A stretch of DNA of 64,000 nucleotides from Anastrepha obliqua (lineage: Eukaryota; Arthropoda; Insecta; Diptera; Tephritidae). This document shows, piece after piece, positions 9,505 to 20,931 of the stretch. A program made the translations under genes and the position numbers. The notes under the pieces are model-generated. The model had not been told where the DNA came from and ran no database searches. It was given only the letters and a program-made list of their open reading frames with translations. The stretch spans positions 130,013,784 to 130,077,783 of the forward strand of contig NC_072893.1 of the NCBI RefSeq assembly GCF_027943255.1, written 5' to 3'. Each line of letters begins with the position of its first letter. Within the stretch, counting starts at the first letter, position 1.

Positions 9505-9909
9505 AGGGCGGGTCGATTTAAAAATCGCTCATTGCTCTGTGAAAATCGTATTCTAGGGATCAAAATAAGAAACTTTGCCGAAGGAACCATACCTCTAAAA
9601 CAAATTCTGATGCCCCCCAATTTGGGTCGAACGAAAAATCCCACTTTGACCCATTTAGAGTGCTCCAATCGAGTCCAAATGTATGACCGACCCCTACTAA
9701 CTTTGGACGGCCGATCCACCCATGCCAGTGCTCACACAATCACCTTTACATGAGAAAAGAAACTAAAAAGTTCGACCCAAATTGGGTGACATTAGAATTC
9801 GTTTTAGAGGTATGGTTCCTTCGGCAAAGTTTCTTATTTTGATCCCTAGAATATGATTTTCACAGAGCAATGGGCGATTTTTTTGCCTCCCCACAAATCG
9901 ACCCGGCCT
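9505..9909. mobile_element. Foldback-type element with arms of about 130 bp
   Basis: The left arm (9505-9632) and right arm (9770-9909) are inverted copies of one sequence (AGGGCGGGTCGATTT outermost, 'cattgctctgtgaaaatc' and 'gaaactttgccgaaggaacc' inside). The loop is 137 bases. It sits in a TATATA tract at the 3' tail of the SINE that starts at 9922. The same arm sequence occurs as a direct dimer at 33953-34231. No coding capacity. Confidence 0.7.
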
Positions 9910-9921
9910 AATATATATATG

Positions 9922-10202
9922 TAATTGGCGCGTACACCCTTTTTGTGTGTAGTGTGCGTCTTGGTGTTGTTCCACAAATGGAGGGACCTACAGTTTCAAT
10001 CCGACTCCGAACGGCAGATATTTTTATGAGGAGCTTTCTCATGGCAGAAATACACTCGGAGGTTTGCCATTGCCTGCCGAGTGGCGACCGTTATTATAAA
10101 AATGTTTTTCTTAATTTTGGTGTTTCACCGAGATTCGAACCAACGTTCTCTCTAGGAATTCCGAATGGTAATCACGCACCAACCCATTCGGCTACGGCGG
10201 CC
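9922..10202 (-). mobile_element. tRNA-derived SINE, copy 1
   Basis: On the minus strand the head GCCGCCGTAGCCGAATGG resembles a tRNA, with an A-box-like word at 10179-10194 and a B box (GGTTCGAATCTC) at 10130-10141. A body of about 200 bases follows, ending in 'gcgccaatta' and a TA-rich tail. Six copies lie in the window. They would be transcribed by RNA polymerase III and mobilised by a LINE. Confidence 0.85.
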
Positions 10203-11130
10203 ACATTATTTAGAATAAATATAATATAAATAAAAATATTTAACATAAATGTTGAGAATAAATGATAGAATTTAGAATATATATGTTTATACATATTATT
10301 TTTTTCTTAAATAAAATGTGTTTCGCTTCAAACATTTTTATGTAAAAATAAAAATATTTTTTCTATAAAAATATATATATTTTTTTGTACAACTTAAAAA
10401 TATTTTTCTTACAAAAAAAAACTATTTTGATTTATTTATTTCTTACAAAAAAAAATTATTTTGTCTATGAAAATAAAAATATATTAAAAAAAACTAGACA
10501 TTGCTTAATAAAAAAAATTGTCTAAAAAATTTGTAATTAAAAAAAATTGCTTTCGACATATTTTTTAACATTTGGAAAAAGTATGAACAAAAATATTTAG
10601 AATAAATTTTTTTGTATAATATATGTTTTTTATTTGAAATTAAAAGTACCTACTTTTTCTATAAAATTAAAAATTTTTTTCTATAAAAATATATATATTT
10701 TTTCTGAACATTTTAAAAATATTTTTCCTACGCAAATAAAAATAAAAATATTTTTTTCTATGAAAATATAAATATATTTTCTATCTTTTTTCCAAAAAAA
10801 AAAACTAAAATATGAAACTGCTCAATAAAAAATTTTTTACAGAAAAAACATATATTTTTATAGAAAAAATATTTTTATTTTTATAGAAAAAGTACTTTTA
10901 ATTTTAAATAAAAATCATACACAAAAATATTTATTCTAAACTCTAATTCTAAATATTTTTGTTTATATTTATTTTAAATTTTGAAAAATGTATCTATATT
11001 AAAACAATTTTTTGTTAATTAAACATTTTTTAGATAATTTTTTTTATATAAAATAAATAAAATAACAATACAAATTTTTTTCTGTACAAAATAAAAATAT
11101 TTTTTTCATAAAATTTTTGTATCCTATTTG
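10203..11130. other. AT-rich low-complexity region with long inverted repeat
   Basis: Almost only A and T. It contains imperfect inverted arms at 10598-10706 and 10840-10940 (rich in 'tttttctataaaaatatat') separated by about 130 bases, plus a direct repeat of the same motif at 10354-10415. No gene is seen. Confidence 0.6.
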
Positions 11131-12037
11131 CGGACCCATCTTGTTCAGACGTTACAATTTAAATTTTGGAAAAAAATTAGGAAAAAATGTCACGTGTCAA
11201 ATGTGTTACAAATTGGAAACTGAAATATAAATAAAAAACATAATTTTTATATTTTTTCTATTAAAAATATTGCAAATAATTAATAAAAAATGAAGTTCTT
11301 AAGGCTTAAATAAAATGATTAATAATTAATCAGACTGCAGATAAAGAGCTGATTTGGGTTTAAATTAAAAAAACTTTGCCATAAAAAACTTAAATATAAA
11401 GACACAATGCAGCCAAAATTAAAAGAAAAACAGTTAACAAATAATTTTAATTTTCTTTTATTTTTTCACATATTTTCAACCTCAGAAATAATAGAAATGT
11501 TAGTTCCTTCTAATCAGGCTACACCATAACAAAAAGAAATTATTTTAATTCTAATTTCGTTTGATTAAAAAAATATCTATACTTGTAATTGGACCGTCCG
11601 GTTGTAAGCATATTTGTATACATAATATATATTTATCTAATATCCCACATTCAATGCTCACATGGTTTGGACAATCGCCAATCTCTTTAAATTTGTATAT
11701 AAATATAGGAATCTGCAATAAATTTATTATGTAATGTCTGTCTGTAATGCATGCAACAAGTTGCAATACCCATCACTCGGCTACCGTCGCCAATCCGCCA
11801 TACACATTCTCTTTTAGTTTTATTTAATAACATAATTGGCGAGGGAATGTTGTCTTGGCCATAAAGATTTAATGCACAGAAGATTCGGTTATTTAATGTT
11901 TTTTACTCTAAAGTCGCTTATGAGCCGCCAGTTAAGTTCATGAGGTGGGTTGCAGGAGCAAGAAGATAATGAATGTAGCAAGTAGCTGTTTGGGAGTTGG
12001 GAAGGCGATGAGTTTTAAGAAGGATATTCGGTATCGC
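11131..12037. other. Noncoding, nothing recognised
   Basis: No coding frame, repeat family or RNA gene could be supported here. Confidence 0.4.
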
Positions 12038-12295
12038 TTAGCCAATGTGAAAATGCATAATGAAGGTTCCAGCCAAAGTAGGTGAGGGCCGCTGTAACTG
12101 CGAAGACATTTTGAAGCCTACCACTTCTTCTTCAGCGCTTCTTCTACAGTTCATTGTTGCATCGCCAGCGATACTCGCCGTCATCAACATGCAAATGTTC
12201 AAAAATCTTCCGCAGAATATTTCTCTCAAGCACTCTAAGAGACGCCTCATCGGATATTGTCATCGTCCAAGCTTCTGCGGCCTATCTCACCCACC
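12038..12295 (-). pseudogene. Non-LTR RT tail fragment
   Basis: The minus strand reads AEAWTMTISDEASLRVLERN, then ILRKIF, then DDGEYRWRCNNEL. This resembles the tail after the RT domain of LINEs whose hallmark is 'YGAEAWT...FERKILRKIYGP...WR-R-N-EL'. Clade not resolved. It is short, lacks the catalytic core and is not in one frame. Confidence 0.55.
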
Positions 12296-13922
12296 AAAAC
12301 AAAAAACAATCCTTTTGGTTAAAAAAAAACGTTATATTCTAAATGAAAAAATTTTTGTGTTTAATTTTTTATATTTACTTTATTTGTGTAGGACTTTCAT
12401 TAAAATCTAATCTAATTTGTTAAAAATTGATTTCTCATAGAAGTTTATTGAATATTTCCTTAATTATCCACTAATACTTTGCTGAAAGAGAAAATTTTTA
12501 AAATTTGCAAAGACTCGCAAAAACAGCAGTATTTCTTTAGCACAGAGCTCTGTGCGCTGCACACAAAAATCGCTTGCATTCTCGCCACCCTTTTGCAACA
12601 CTTTTTTCACTGCTTTTCAATTTTTCCGCTTCTTCACACATTTAATTGCTTTTTTTGTGACTTCCTCGCCTTGGCAGCAGGGCCAGAAAATTAATCAGCA
12701 AATGGATTCGCCGCTGAAACATTCATTATGTAAAGCGACGCTTACAATTACGATTATTATTATGTTGCAGTTGGCTATGCACCAGCAGCTCCAAAACTGC
12801 AGCTGCAGTAGCAGCTGTTGTAGGTTGGGAAAAATTCGAATAAAGGAAAAAAAAATTAACAACACTAAAAAAATGTTAAAACTGGTTGCAGTGTGAATGA
12901 CATTGGTTTTTAAAGGAGAAAAAATTATTTGAAGAAAATTGAGGAGAGGCCATCGAATGGAACAATTCAAGTGCAGGTGCTGTCGCACAAAATTCTTGAA
13001 GCAACTTGACCCGTAAAATATCTCTCGTAGGCGGAAAATTGAATGCTTGAAACTCTGAAGGTAGTTCTTCTTTTCATTGCGGGGGATTTTTAAGTGGCGC
13101 ACAACCAGCTATTCTGGAATGCTTCGCCTTCTCACGTTAGCTCACTCCCGAGCGGGTGTTCGGAAGCTACGCAGAGGATACGTGGGGGTTGTGAGCAGCT
13201 TGAACCAAATGCAAAAGAATCGTCCTGGCCACTCCCAAGTGAATGGCGATCAGTAACTTTCCCCACTTGCGTGGACTTCTGCACATGGAACCAACACATG
13301 TCAAGAAATATAGTAATTCAATACTCCATTTTCAGTCCACGTCATCAGCTACTACGGTAGAAACTTTACTATGCTAAGCTAATTTTGTAAGAACAGTAAC
13401 TTGTTTGGAGTCAATGCTCGTAGTACAGAACTGTTGAATAGCGTCATTTCATTAGTGCATTCCTTCCCTTTTAGCTGCAAAGATTCTTCCCACACCTTCT
13501 CCGGCTCTTTCTATTTCTCCTTTTTAATTTTATTTGTTATTTTTATGAGGCAACGCATCACTTGTTTATGCCGCGTACGTGCAACGCAGTGACCAGCAAA
13601 CACAAAAAGTAAAACCCCATAAAACCCAACAACAAAGCGCCCAAACTATTGCTGCTGTGCGACGCAGAGGCATCCATCTCACTGTTGCTGACTTGACAGC
13701 GACATGTCGACAGGCTTTTGAGGTAAGCCTGCTTCCACGCACCATTCGCCACTTACCGCCGTCACTGGCGCACGTACGCACTCACAATGCCTTAACGGGC
13801 ATTTAAATATGGCCATAATGGCCCGAAAAAATAATTAACCCACCATTTGGCTGATGAATCTCGCCATTCTGTTTTTGGATTTACATTTAAATTTCAAATA
13901 AAATATAATAGGACTATGTTTA
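12296..13922. other. Noncoding stretch, moderately GC-rich in 13090-13800
   Basis: No recognisable protein. A GTAAGC donor-like word follows 'ttttgag' near 13728, but no convincing exon was found upstream. Confidence 0.35.
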
Positions 13923-15178
13923 AGTTCGTGCGGTTTTTTTTCGAAATTTGAAACTTTATTGACGTAAAATGGTTACAAATTTAATATTCAAAGTATTGTC
14001 CATCGCTTACTACTACTTTTTCCCATCTTTCTGGCAATTCACGGATTCCCTTTGTGAAAAATTCGGTCGGTTTTGCCGCAATCCACGAATCGATCCATTT
14101 TTTGACTTCATCGTAATTACGGAAGTGCTGGTCAGCCAGGCCATGTTGCATCGATCGGAAGAGATAGTAATCGGATGGCGCAAGGTCTGGACTATACGGC
14201 GGGTGGGGTAGGACATCCCATTTGAGCGTTTCTAAGTATGTTTTGACCACTTGTGCAACATGTGGCCGAGCATTGTCATGTTGCAAAATAACTTTGTCGT
14301 GTCTATCGGCGTATTGCGGCCGTTTTTCTCGCAGTGCTCGGCTCAAACGCATCAATTGTCGTCGGTAGACATCCCCCGTAATCGTTTCATTCGGTTTCAG
14401 TAGCTCATAATACACAACACCCAGCTGGTCCCACCAGATACACAGCATAACCTTCAGGCCATGAATATTCTGCGCCGACGTCGATGTTGAAGCATGGCCA
14501 GGGTATCCATACGTTGCCCGACGTTTTGGATTGTCGTAATGGACCCACTTTTCATCGCCAGTCACAATTCGATGCAAAAAACCCTTTCTTTTGTGCCGTT
14601 GAAGCAGTTGTTCGCATGCCATAAAACGGCGTTCAACGTCTCTTGGCTGCAATTCATACGGCACCCAATGGCCTACCTTTCGGATCATTCCCATGGCTTT
14701 TAAACGTTTGGAAATGGTTGATTGATCAACTCCCAAAGTTTTTGCAACCTCTTCTTGCGTTTGAGCCGGATCTTGATCGAGCAATTCCTCCAATTCGGTA
14801 TCCATGAACTTTGGCGGCGCACCCTCGCGTTCTTCGTCTTACAAGCCAAAATCACCACTTTTAAAGCGTGCAAACCACTTCTGGCACGTTCGCTCAGATA
14901 GAGCATGCTCACCATAAACTTCCACCAAGATACGATGACTTTCGGCTGCTTTTTTCCTCATATTAAAATAATGAAGAAGAATTCCCCGCAAAAACACATT
15001 ATTTGGCACGAAATTCGACATTTTCAAGTGTGGTAAAAATATTGTTGTTTACGCTTCAAATAAAAAACTTATACTGACATTTGTGCCTTACGACAGTAGC
15101 TCTCCAATGAATGTTTGGAAATGTGGATCGATGGAATAATAATCAAGTTACGCCATCTGTTGTAAAACCGCACGAACT
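13923..15178 (-). mobile_element. Full-length mariner (mauritiana-type), TA duplication
   Basis: Perfect terminal inverted repeats AGTTCGTGCGGTTTT at both ends, flanked by TA at 13921-13922 and 15179-15180. Its 1256 bases are a usual mariner length. It holds one nearly intact transposase frame on the minus strand, and the good match between the ends suggests a fairly recent insertion. Confidence 0.93.
13981..15021 (-). pseudogene. Mariner transposase with one internal stop
   Basis: One frame of about 346 codons runs from MSNFVPNN to DGQYFEY, the normal length for mariner transposase. It is broken only by TAA at 14839-14841 in FKSGDFGL*DEER. An N-terminal paired helix-turn-helix domain binds the ends, followed by WVPYEL, then the DD34D catalytic triad: GDEKW, HDNA, and SPDLAPSDY with 34 residues between the second and third Asp. 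The spacing between the first and second Asp is 93, as in active mariners. The stop could come from a single AAA-to-TAA change. A restart at the Met of MDTELEELL would lose part of the DNA-binding domain. Probably inactive as it stands. Confidence 0.92.
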
Positions 15179-15689
15179 TATCGATAGACCTATTATTTGA
15201 AATAAAGTCAGCTTCATGAATTTTCATGCAGAGTGGCTTTTTAAAATTAAAATGCTTAATTATCCAGCAGTGAGGAAGAAAAATCAGAATATTGCATTTG
15301 TTACCATATAAGATGCCCGTGCGTCTGACCAGACACTTCGAGTACCGAAGGGTTAAACAAATTAAAACTATGTTATGGCATTGTCATAAAGCGTATGAAG
15401 ATATAATGCTTTTAATGCAAAGATAATGACAAAAGTATTTATGAGCAAGTTGAAAGATTACTTGATAATTGATTTGGGACTACTGTGTGGCGACAGGTTC
15501 GGATGGCGCAGTTGTGTAAAGAAGATTATAAAAAATATGTATAATAATTAAAAATAATATATCAGATTATAAATTAAAAATGCTCGCAACTGCTATTCTT
15601 ATTCACTTGAAGCCCAGTAGAAATATTTATGCGAAACTTAAAGTTAATAGTCCAAAAGTTCCATTCTTCTTAGCTCTGAGGATACCATA

Positions 15690-15870
15690 CATAATTTCTA
15701 AAAGAAGGTTTAAATCGAATGCCATCTCAATACTGCCCTATGGATGTGAGACCTGGCTCGTCACCGACCATCTAACCGGAAAAATTCAGAGTATTGTCAA
15801 CAGTTGTCTTGGCTTATTCTCAAGGTGCAGTAGCCAAACATCATCAGCAACGATGAGTTATATATTAAGT
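15690..15870 (+). pseudogene. Non-LTR RT tail fragment
   Basis: It reads SNAISILPYGCETWLVTDHL then TGKIQSIVNSCL, matching the 'LLYGCETW' motif after the LINE RT catalytic core. It is short and isolated. A 'cataacctaacc' run near 15934 may be a LINE 3' tail. Confidence 0.5.
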
Positions 15871-16037
15871 GCGCAACTAATTTCCTTCTGTTTATCAATA
15901 GATGCCGCCAGCAGTGTGTGCTAGTCGATTCTAACATAACCTAACCGTCATAAACCAATCTTTGACATATGGTAAACAAACTGTTTCAACACATTAGTGA
16001 TTTTGTCTTGGTGTCATATACTTTTGGTTTTGTGAGA

Positions 16038-17108
16038 ATGACTGATTTTGTGCCGAATAATCGTCATTTGCGGGAAGTGTTGATTTTCCTCTTTCATTCG
16101 AAAAAAAACCACGGCTGAATCGCATCGAGAGCTACAAAAAGTTTATACAGATGCTGCTTTAAGTGAAACAACGTGCCGAGATTGGTTCGGTCGCTTCAAA
16201 GTCGGGGATTGTAATGTTGACGACCGTCCGCGTGAAGGAAGGCCAAAAACCTTCGAACACGCTGAATTGGGGGCATTGCTCAATGAGGATCCGTGTCAAA
16301 CGCAAGAAGAGCTTGGTTCAGTACTAGGAGTTACCTGCCAATCCATTTCCAAGCGATTACATGCTTTGGGAATGATTCGGAAACAGGGGACTTGGGTTCC
16401 TTATGAATTAAAACCAAAGGATGTTGAACGTCGTTTTTTCGCCTGTGAACAACTGCTCCAGCGGCAAAAAAAGAAGGGTTTTCTTCATCGCATCGTGACG
16501 GGTGATGAAAAATGGATTCTCTAGAGCAATCCAAAGAAAAGAAAGTCATGTGGACTGCCAGGTCATGCTTCTATGACGTCACCTCGGCGCAATATTCGCT
16601 GTGCGAATGTTATGCTATATATTTAGTGGGACCAAGTTTGTGTTATTTATTATGAACTGTTAAAACCAAACGAAACCATTACTGGGGATCGGTATCGACA
16701 TCAATTGACGCGATTGAGCCGAGCACTGCGCGAGAAGCGGCCGCAATACGCGGAGAGGCATGAAAAAGTGATTCTACAACATGACAACGCTCGGCTTCAC
16801 GTTGCCAAACCCGTTAAAATCTACCTGGAAACACTGAAACGGGAAGTCCTAGCCCACCCGCCATATTCTTCAGATATTGCGCCGTTCGATTATCACCTGT
16901 TCCGATCGATGGCACATGGCCTAGCCGACCAGCAGTTCCATTCATATGAAGACATAAAAATGGCTTGATCCGCGACGGTGTACGAGATCTTCCAGAAAGA
17001 TGGGTAGTAGCCAGTGATGGGCAATATTTTCACTGTTTCACTTGCAACAATTTTTTAGAATAAAGTTGTATTTTCATAAAAAAAAACAGCGAGAACTTAG
17101 TTGCGAAC
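16038..17108 (+). pseudogene. Second mariner, decayed, left end missing
   Basis: A mauritiana-type transposase from MTDFVPNN (16038) to about 17030, related to but clearly different from the one at 13981. The DD34D residues are still present (GDEKW, HDNARLH, APFDYH), but YSPDLAPSDY has become YSSDIAPFDY. Defects are an extra A in the A-run near 16110, stops after DEKWIL and MLYI, and a deletion after EDIKMA that removes part of the C-terminus. The right end carries a terminal word (GAACTTAGTTGCGAAC, 17093-17108). No matching inverted end was found on the left. Confidence 0.85.
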
Positions 17109-17379
17109 AAGTCCAGAAATGCTTTATTGAGCCGCAGTTCTTTCAATATATCTAGAATGGTACTGGGCAGGTCTGAGTGCATGTGACTCGCTCCCGACTC
17201 GACTTTCAAGAAGCATTTGATGGTATTTTGTAAATATGTCTTTGCACTCTGCAATGACCAGTAAGAGTGCGTGGGAGTGCTCTGTTTGTCCTTTTTTGTC
17301 CGTCATCCACGTTATCTAGGCTTCTCATTTAGTTTCCTTTGTATACCACGTTTGGCGAAATCTCGACTTTGAAGATCAT

Positions 17380-17720
17380 ATCGAGAGGGACAATAAATAA
17401 AAGCGGCGAAAGAGCGACGTCCTGCTTAACACCGGAAACTGTCTGAAAGGGTTGGTTCAGCTGTCCGGCGTGGAGTACCCTACTGACGGCTACCTTGTAT
17501 GACCTTTTATAATAAATATAAGGATACCGCGAGCTTCAAGTGCGGCTCATAGCGCGTCCCTCTGAAATGAATCAATGGCTATAACATAGTCGATAAAAGT
17601 AATGTACTGATATGACCAAAACACGAGCAATTACGGCAAAAGCCGGCTTGACGATGAAATTAAGAATTTTAATTACAGCTGGTAAGATCAATTTTCCGCG
17701 GCAGCTGCAACATTCCTATT
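17380..17720 (-). pseudogene. Non-LTR RT core fragment
   Basis: The minus strand reads FIDYVIAIDSFQRDALWAAL in one frame, like 'FIDFEKAFDS-R--LW'. It then reads VSRVLHAGQLNQPFQTVSGV and KQDVALSPLLF in another frame, like 'GVRQGD-LSPLLF'. These are RT motifs A and B. The frame is broken between them. Confidence 0.6.
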
Positions 17721-17839
17721 TGTGACCTTTTTTAGGGATCAGTGATTCTTTCCACTCCCCACTTCGTTGAAACAGCGGAAGGAGAATATCGGGCATACAC
17801 TGAGGTTGCCTGTATACTGTACTCCGATACTCTTTTTCT

Positions 17840-18100
17840 CAACCACTCCTCGGATGTTGTCATCGTCCAAGCTTCTGCGCCATACGTGATGAGAGCCTTT
17901 TGAGTGCTAGTTTTGAGGATTTTGCTAGAGAATTTTACTACTCAATTGCCTACTTAGTACAAAGCAGCACTTGTTGGCAAGAGAGATTCTCCGTTGGATT
18001 TCAAGGCTGACATTATTATCAGAGTTAATGTTGGTTCTTAGATAAACAAGGGAAGCCTTACAACTTCAAAATCATAAGTGTCAACAATGACGTGGCTGCC
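17840..18100 (-). pseudogene. Non-LTR RT thumb fragment, out of order
   Basis: The minus strand reads NINSDNNVSLEIQRRISLAN, then KCCFVLSRQLSSKIL, then ITYGAEAWTMTTSEE, the region after the RT catalytic core. On this strand it lies upstream of the core fragment at 17380-17720, so the two are either rearranged or from separate copies. Confidence 0.6.
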
Positions 18101-18120
18101 AATAAGTGAGTACGCCGACT

Positions 18121-18245
18121 GTTAGACCGTTCACGCTCCCACGCCAGTCGGTTCTACGTAATCGGAATGGCCCGGATTTATTTCCGGAAAAGGACTGTCA
18201 CTTCAGCAGCCTTTGCCGTATATGTATGAGGTATATTTATGTTGC
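18121..18245 (+). repeat. Dispersed hairpin repeat, copy c
   Basis: It has 'ccagtcggttctacgtaatc', 'ggcccggatttatttccgg', then 'ggactgtcacttcagcagcc' and a degraded hairpin word near 18215-18240. Confidence 0.6.
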
Positions 18246-18324
18246 AAAGGACTCAGAAAGTCCTTTGGACTCCTCGCCATTCAATTTCCAAACTCGTAGC
18301 TGTGTTTACCGGTCACTGGACGAT

Positions 18325-18660
18325 CGGTATACACGCAGAAAAACTAGGGTTACCATTTAACACCCATTGCAGAAGCTGTGGGGATCTCAGAGAAGGAGAC
18401 TGTTGACCATTTTCTCTGTAAATTTCGGGGTTTGACAGCTAGGCGACTAAGGTCACTGGAAGCTCCTTTCTTCGACAGCCTGGGTCAGTGCGCCAACCTA
18501 AATCCAATCAATCTCCTCCATTATATCAACAGCTCTGGCTGGCTGTAGATATCTGCCTGTTGAAGGTCTCATAATGGTATCAAAACGGCGCTTTAGCGCT
18601 ACTTGAGGAGTGCCAGAGCGGCACTTCAACCATTTCACCTACCTACCTATGTTTTATTTA
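18325..18660 (+). pseudogene. LINE C-terminal zinc knuckle and 3' end
   Basis: It reads THCRSCGDLREG in one frame, then after a shift ETVDHFLCKFRGLTARRLRS to YINSSGWL with a stop at 18547. This is the CCHC knuckle and C-terminus of an RNase H-type LINE. The following 110 bases end in 'cacctacctacct', a plausible LINE 3' tail. RT and RNase H are absent. Confidence 0.65.
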
Positions 18661-18884
18661 TGTTGCTACAGCAACAACCTTGTGTTTGATTATAAGAGCT
18701 ACTTCGTCTTGTCTTCGCTCACCACCAGACCCATCCACTTAGTTTTTTATCCACCCTAAAAAAGGCAAAACTAACAAAGCTTCTCATTCCCGCTTTAATG
18801 CGCACAGGTCTTTAAATCTTATGCAATAAACCTTTTCTCGCACACTCCAAAGATAATCTGACCGAATATTAGTCTCGTTCATAT

Positions 18885-19015
18885 TTCTGCCTCAAGCAGT
18901 AGTAGGGGCATGTTGTGAGACTCGACGAGAGTGTGATTTTGTTGATAATGGAGAGTACTTTGCCTTCCAGTCGCCTGCTTGGTATAAAGTTATATTTGTT
19001 GGCAAGAGGACTTGC
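18885..19015 (-). pseudogene. Non-LTR RT thumb fragment
   Basis: The minus strand reads LANKYNFIPSRRLEGKVLSI, similar in kind to the LANKC...LSRQL segment at 17940-18090. A third scrap of the same LINE group within 2 kb. Confidence 0.45.
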
Positions 19016-19109
19016 ATATATTTGGTGCCAACACCATTAATCTGCGGGGTTGATAGCACTACGAAGAGGAATTGAGGTCCATAAAATACCAGAGCCTTTG
19101 TTCGCAACT

Positions 19110-20683
19110 CAGCGGAATACGGAATTTGTATGCACGCAGTTACGTAGGTGTCCCTTTATGTCAATACTTTTTATATTGTTTTTTTTTTTCTTCCACCTTT
19201 ATGCTGCCATAATTATTCTCTTTCCCTCCTCCTACTGCTAGACGCATGCTTTTCAAGAGTCTTCTTCGCTGCTAAACATATTTACGGCTTTATTGCGTGC
19301 ACCCATTGTTGTCAGGATGCCAGATTGTTTGCTCCTCTTTTGTTTGGTATTTTTGATTTTATTTGAATTTAATTTTTTATATTTTGTGTGTTCTTTTAAT
19401 TGCTGTTTGTTACTCTTTCGACGCCTTCCATGGGGTTTTAACGACTTTTGGTCACTCTTGCATGTCGCTTTAATGATTCTTAAGTTGCATTTGGACGCAT
19501 GTGGATGGAAGTGTACATATACTTATACATATATGTGTGTGTATGTATATGAACTCGTCAATTGAGACCTCCAGAAAAGTGTACAAACATGCAAATTATT
19601 GGAGGTGGTAGCTTACTTGGCTGTTATGAGAGCAGTGGTTATTTTCTGAGTGTTGTAGCACTCTAAGAAATTTACTCACATTTACATTTTAAATTTTGGA
19701 ACGCAATTCGAGTTTTGAACTGGCACATGTATGTATATATGTATCTACCCCCTTCTTTTTCTACTGCCAACAACTTACTGCCACATTTGTACTTCACATT
19801 CCGCATTCAGCTGTTCAACAATAGATATTTATTGTGCAAATGCTCTGTTTTCGGTTTGTATATTAACGTAAAACTCATTGCCAAAGATATTCAATTAATT
19901 TGCTTTATTTGAATTGAATCATAATTTACATAAATTTAACTACGAGTCTATTGTAAGACCCTCAGCAGTGTACGTGGCTAACATGCCAACACATAGTGAA
20001 TGGATATATCATTAACATCTGGGGTATTGGCAACGACATCTGCTAAGTGCTAACAGTGGCTCTGTTAATCGCTGTTGGCACCAAATACATTGATAATTCT
20101 GTTAAGTTTTAACAGAAGTGCTGCTAATATAAACATTAATTGGTATTGGCAACAGGAATCTGCTAATATAGACCGCGGCTATGTTCACTAATTTCAGTTT
20201 AAAGAGCAAATCTGTTAAATTTTAACTGCAAATCTAAGCATTTAGTGTAATATGGAAATGTTATTTTGCAACCAATTAGCAAATGATAATAAATAAGCGA
20301 ATAGTTGCTTATTTAAAAAAACTTGTCAAATTTTTAATAAATAAAAAAGTTAAGGATCAAATAATTCCTTCAGTAAGCTGAATTATTATACAAAACATTT
20401 TCGGTGAAAGACAGTTGAGAACATAGTAATTAAATCTGAAGTCGTTTTCGGACACATTTTAATTATTGCAATTAAAACATTTAATGTTAGATTAAACTAT
20501 TTTTTATTTAGGATACAATTATTTAACATCTCTAAGCAATTTTCAAAACTTAAATTTGTATATAACTGAATATTTGGAGTAAAAAAGTGTTTGATTCAGC
20601 AATTAAAAATACATATTTTGTTATTTTATAAAGTATATAGGTATGTATATCTATGTTATAAGTAATTTTTTATCCTTTTTAGA
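19110..20683. other. Noncoding, with TG/TA microsatellite and a diverged 117-bp tandem pair
   Basis: A TATG-type microsatellite lies near 19515-19550. 'ggtattggcaac...atctgctaa' occurs at about 20024 and 20141, a two-copy tandem of about 117 bases. No coding frame is supported. Confidence 0.45.
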
Positions 20684-20931
20684 TGTTTTCCCGAGCTCCT
20701 ACTCCTATTTGTAGCTTGCGCCTTGATGTTATTCCACAAATGGAGGGACCTATGATTTTAAGCCGATTACGAATGGCAGAAATACACTCGGAGTCTTGCC
20801 ATTGCCTATCGATGGCCGACCGCTATTAGAAAAAACTTTTTCTTCATTTTTCTGTTTTACGGAGAATCAAATCAACGTACTCTGAATTCCGAATGGTAGT
20901 CACGCACCAAGCCATTCGGCTACGGCGGGTC
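20684..20931 (-). mobile_element. tRNA-derived SINE, copy 2 (diverged, truncated tail)
   Basis: It ends with the complement of GCCGTAGCCGAATGGCTTGG and carries the body words for 'catttgtggaataacatcaa' and 'gagtgtatttctgcca'. The B box is mutated (ggagaatcaaatc). The terminal TA tail is missing. Confidence 0.75.
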
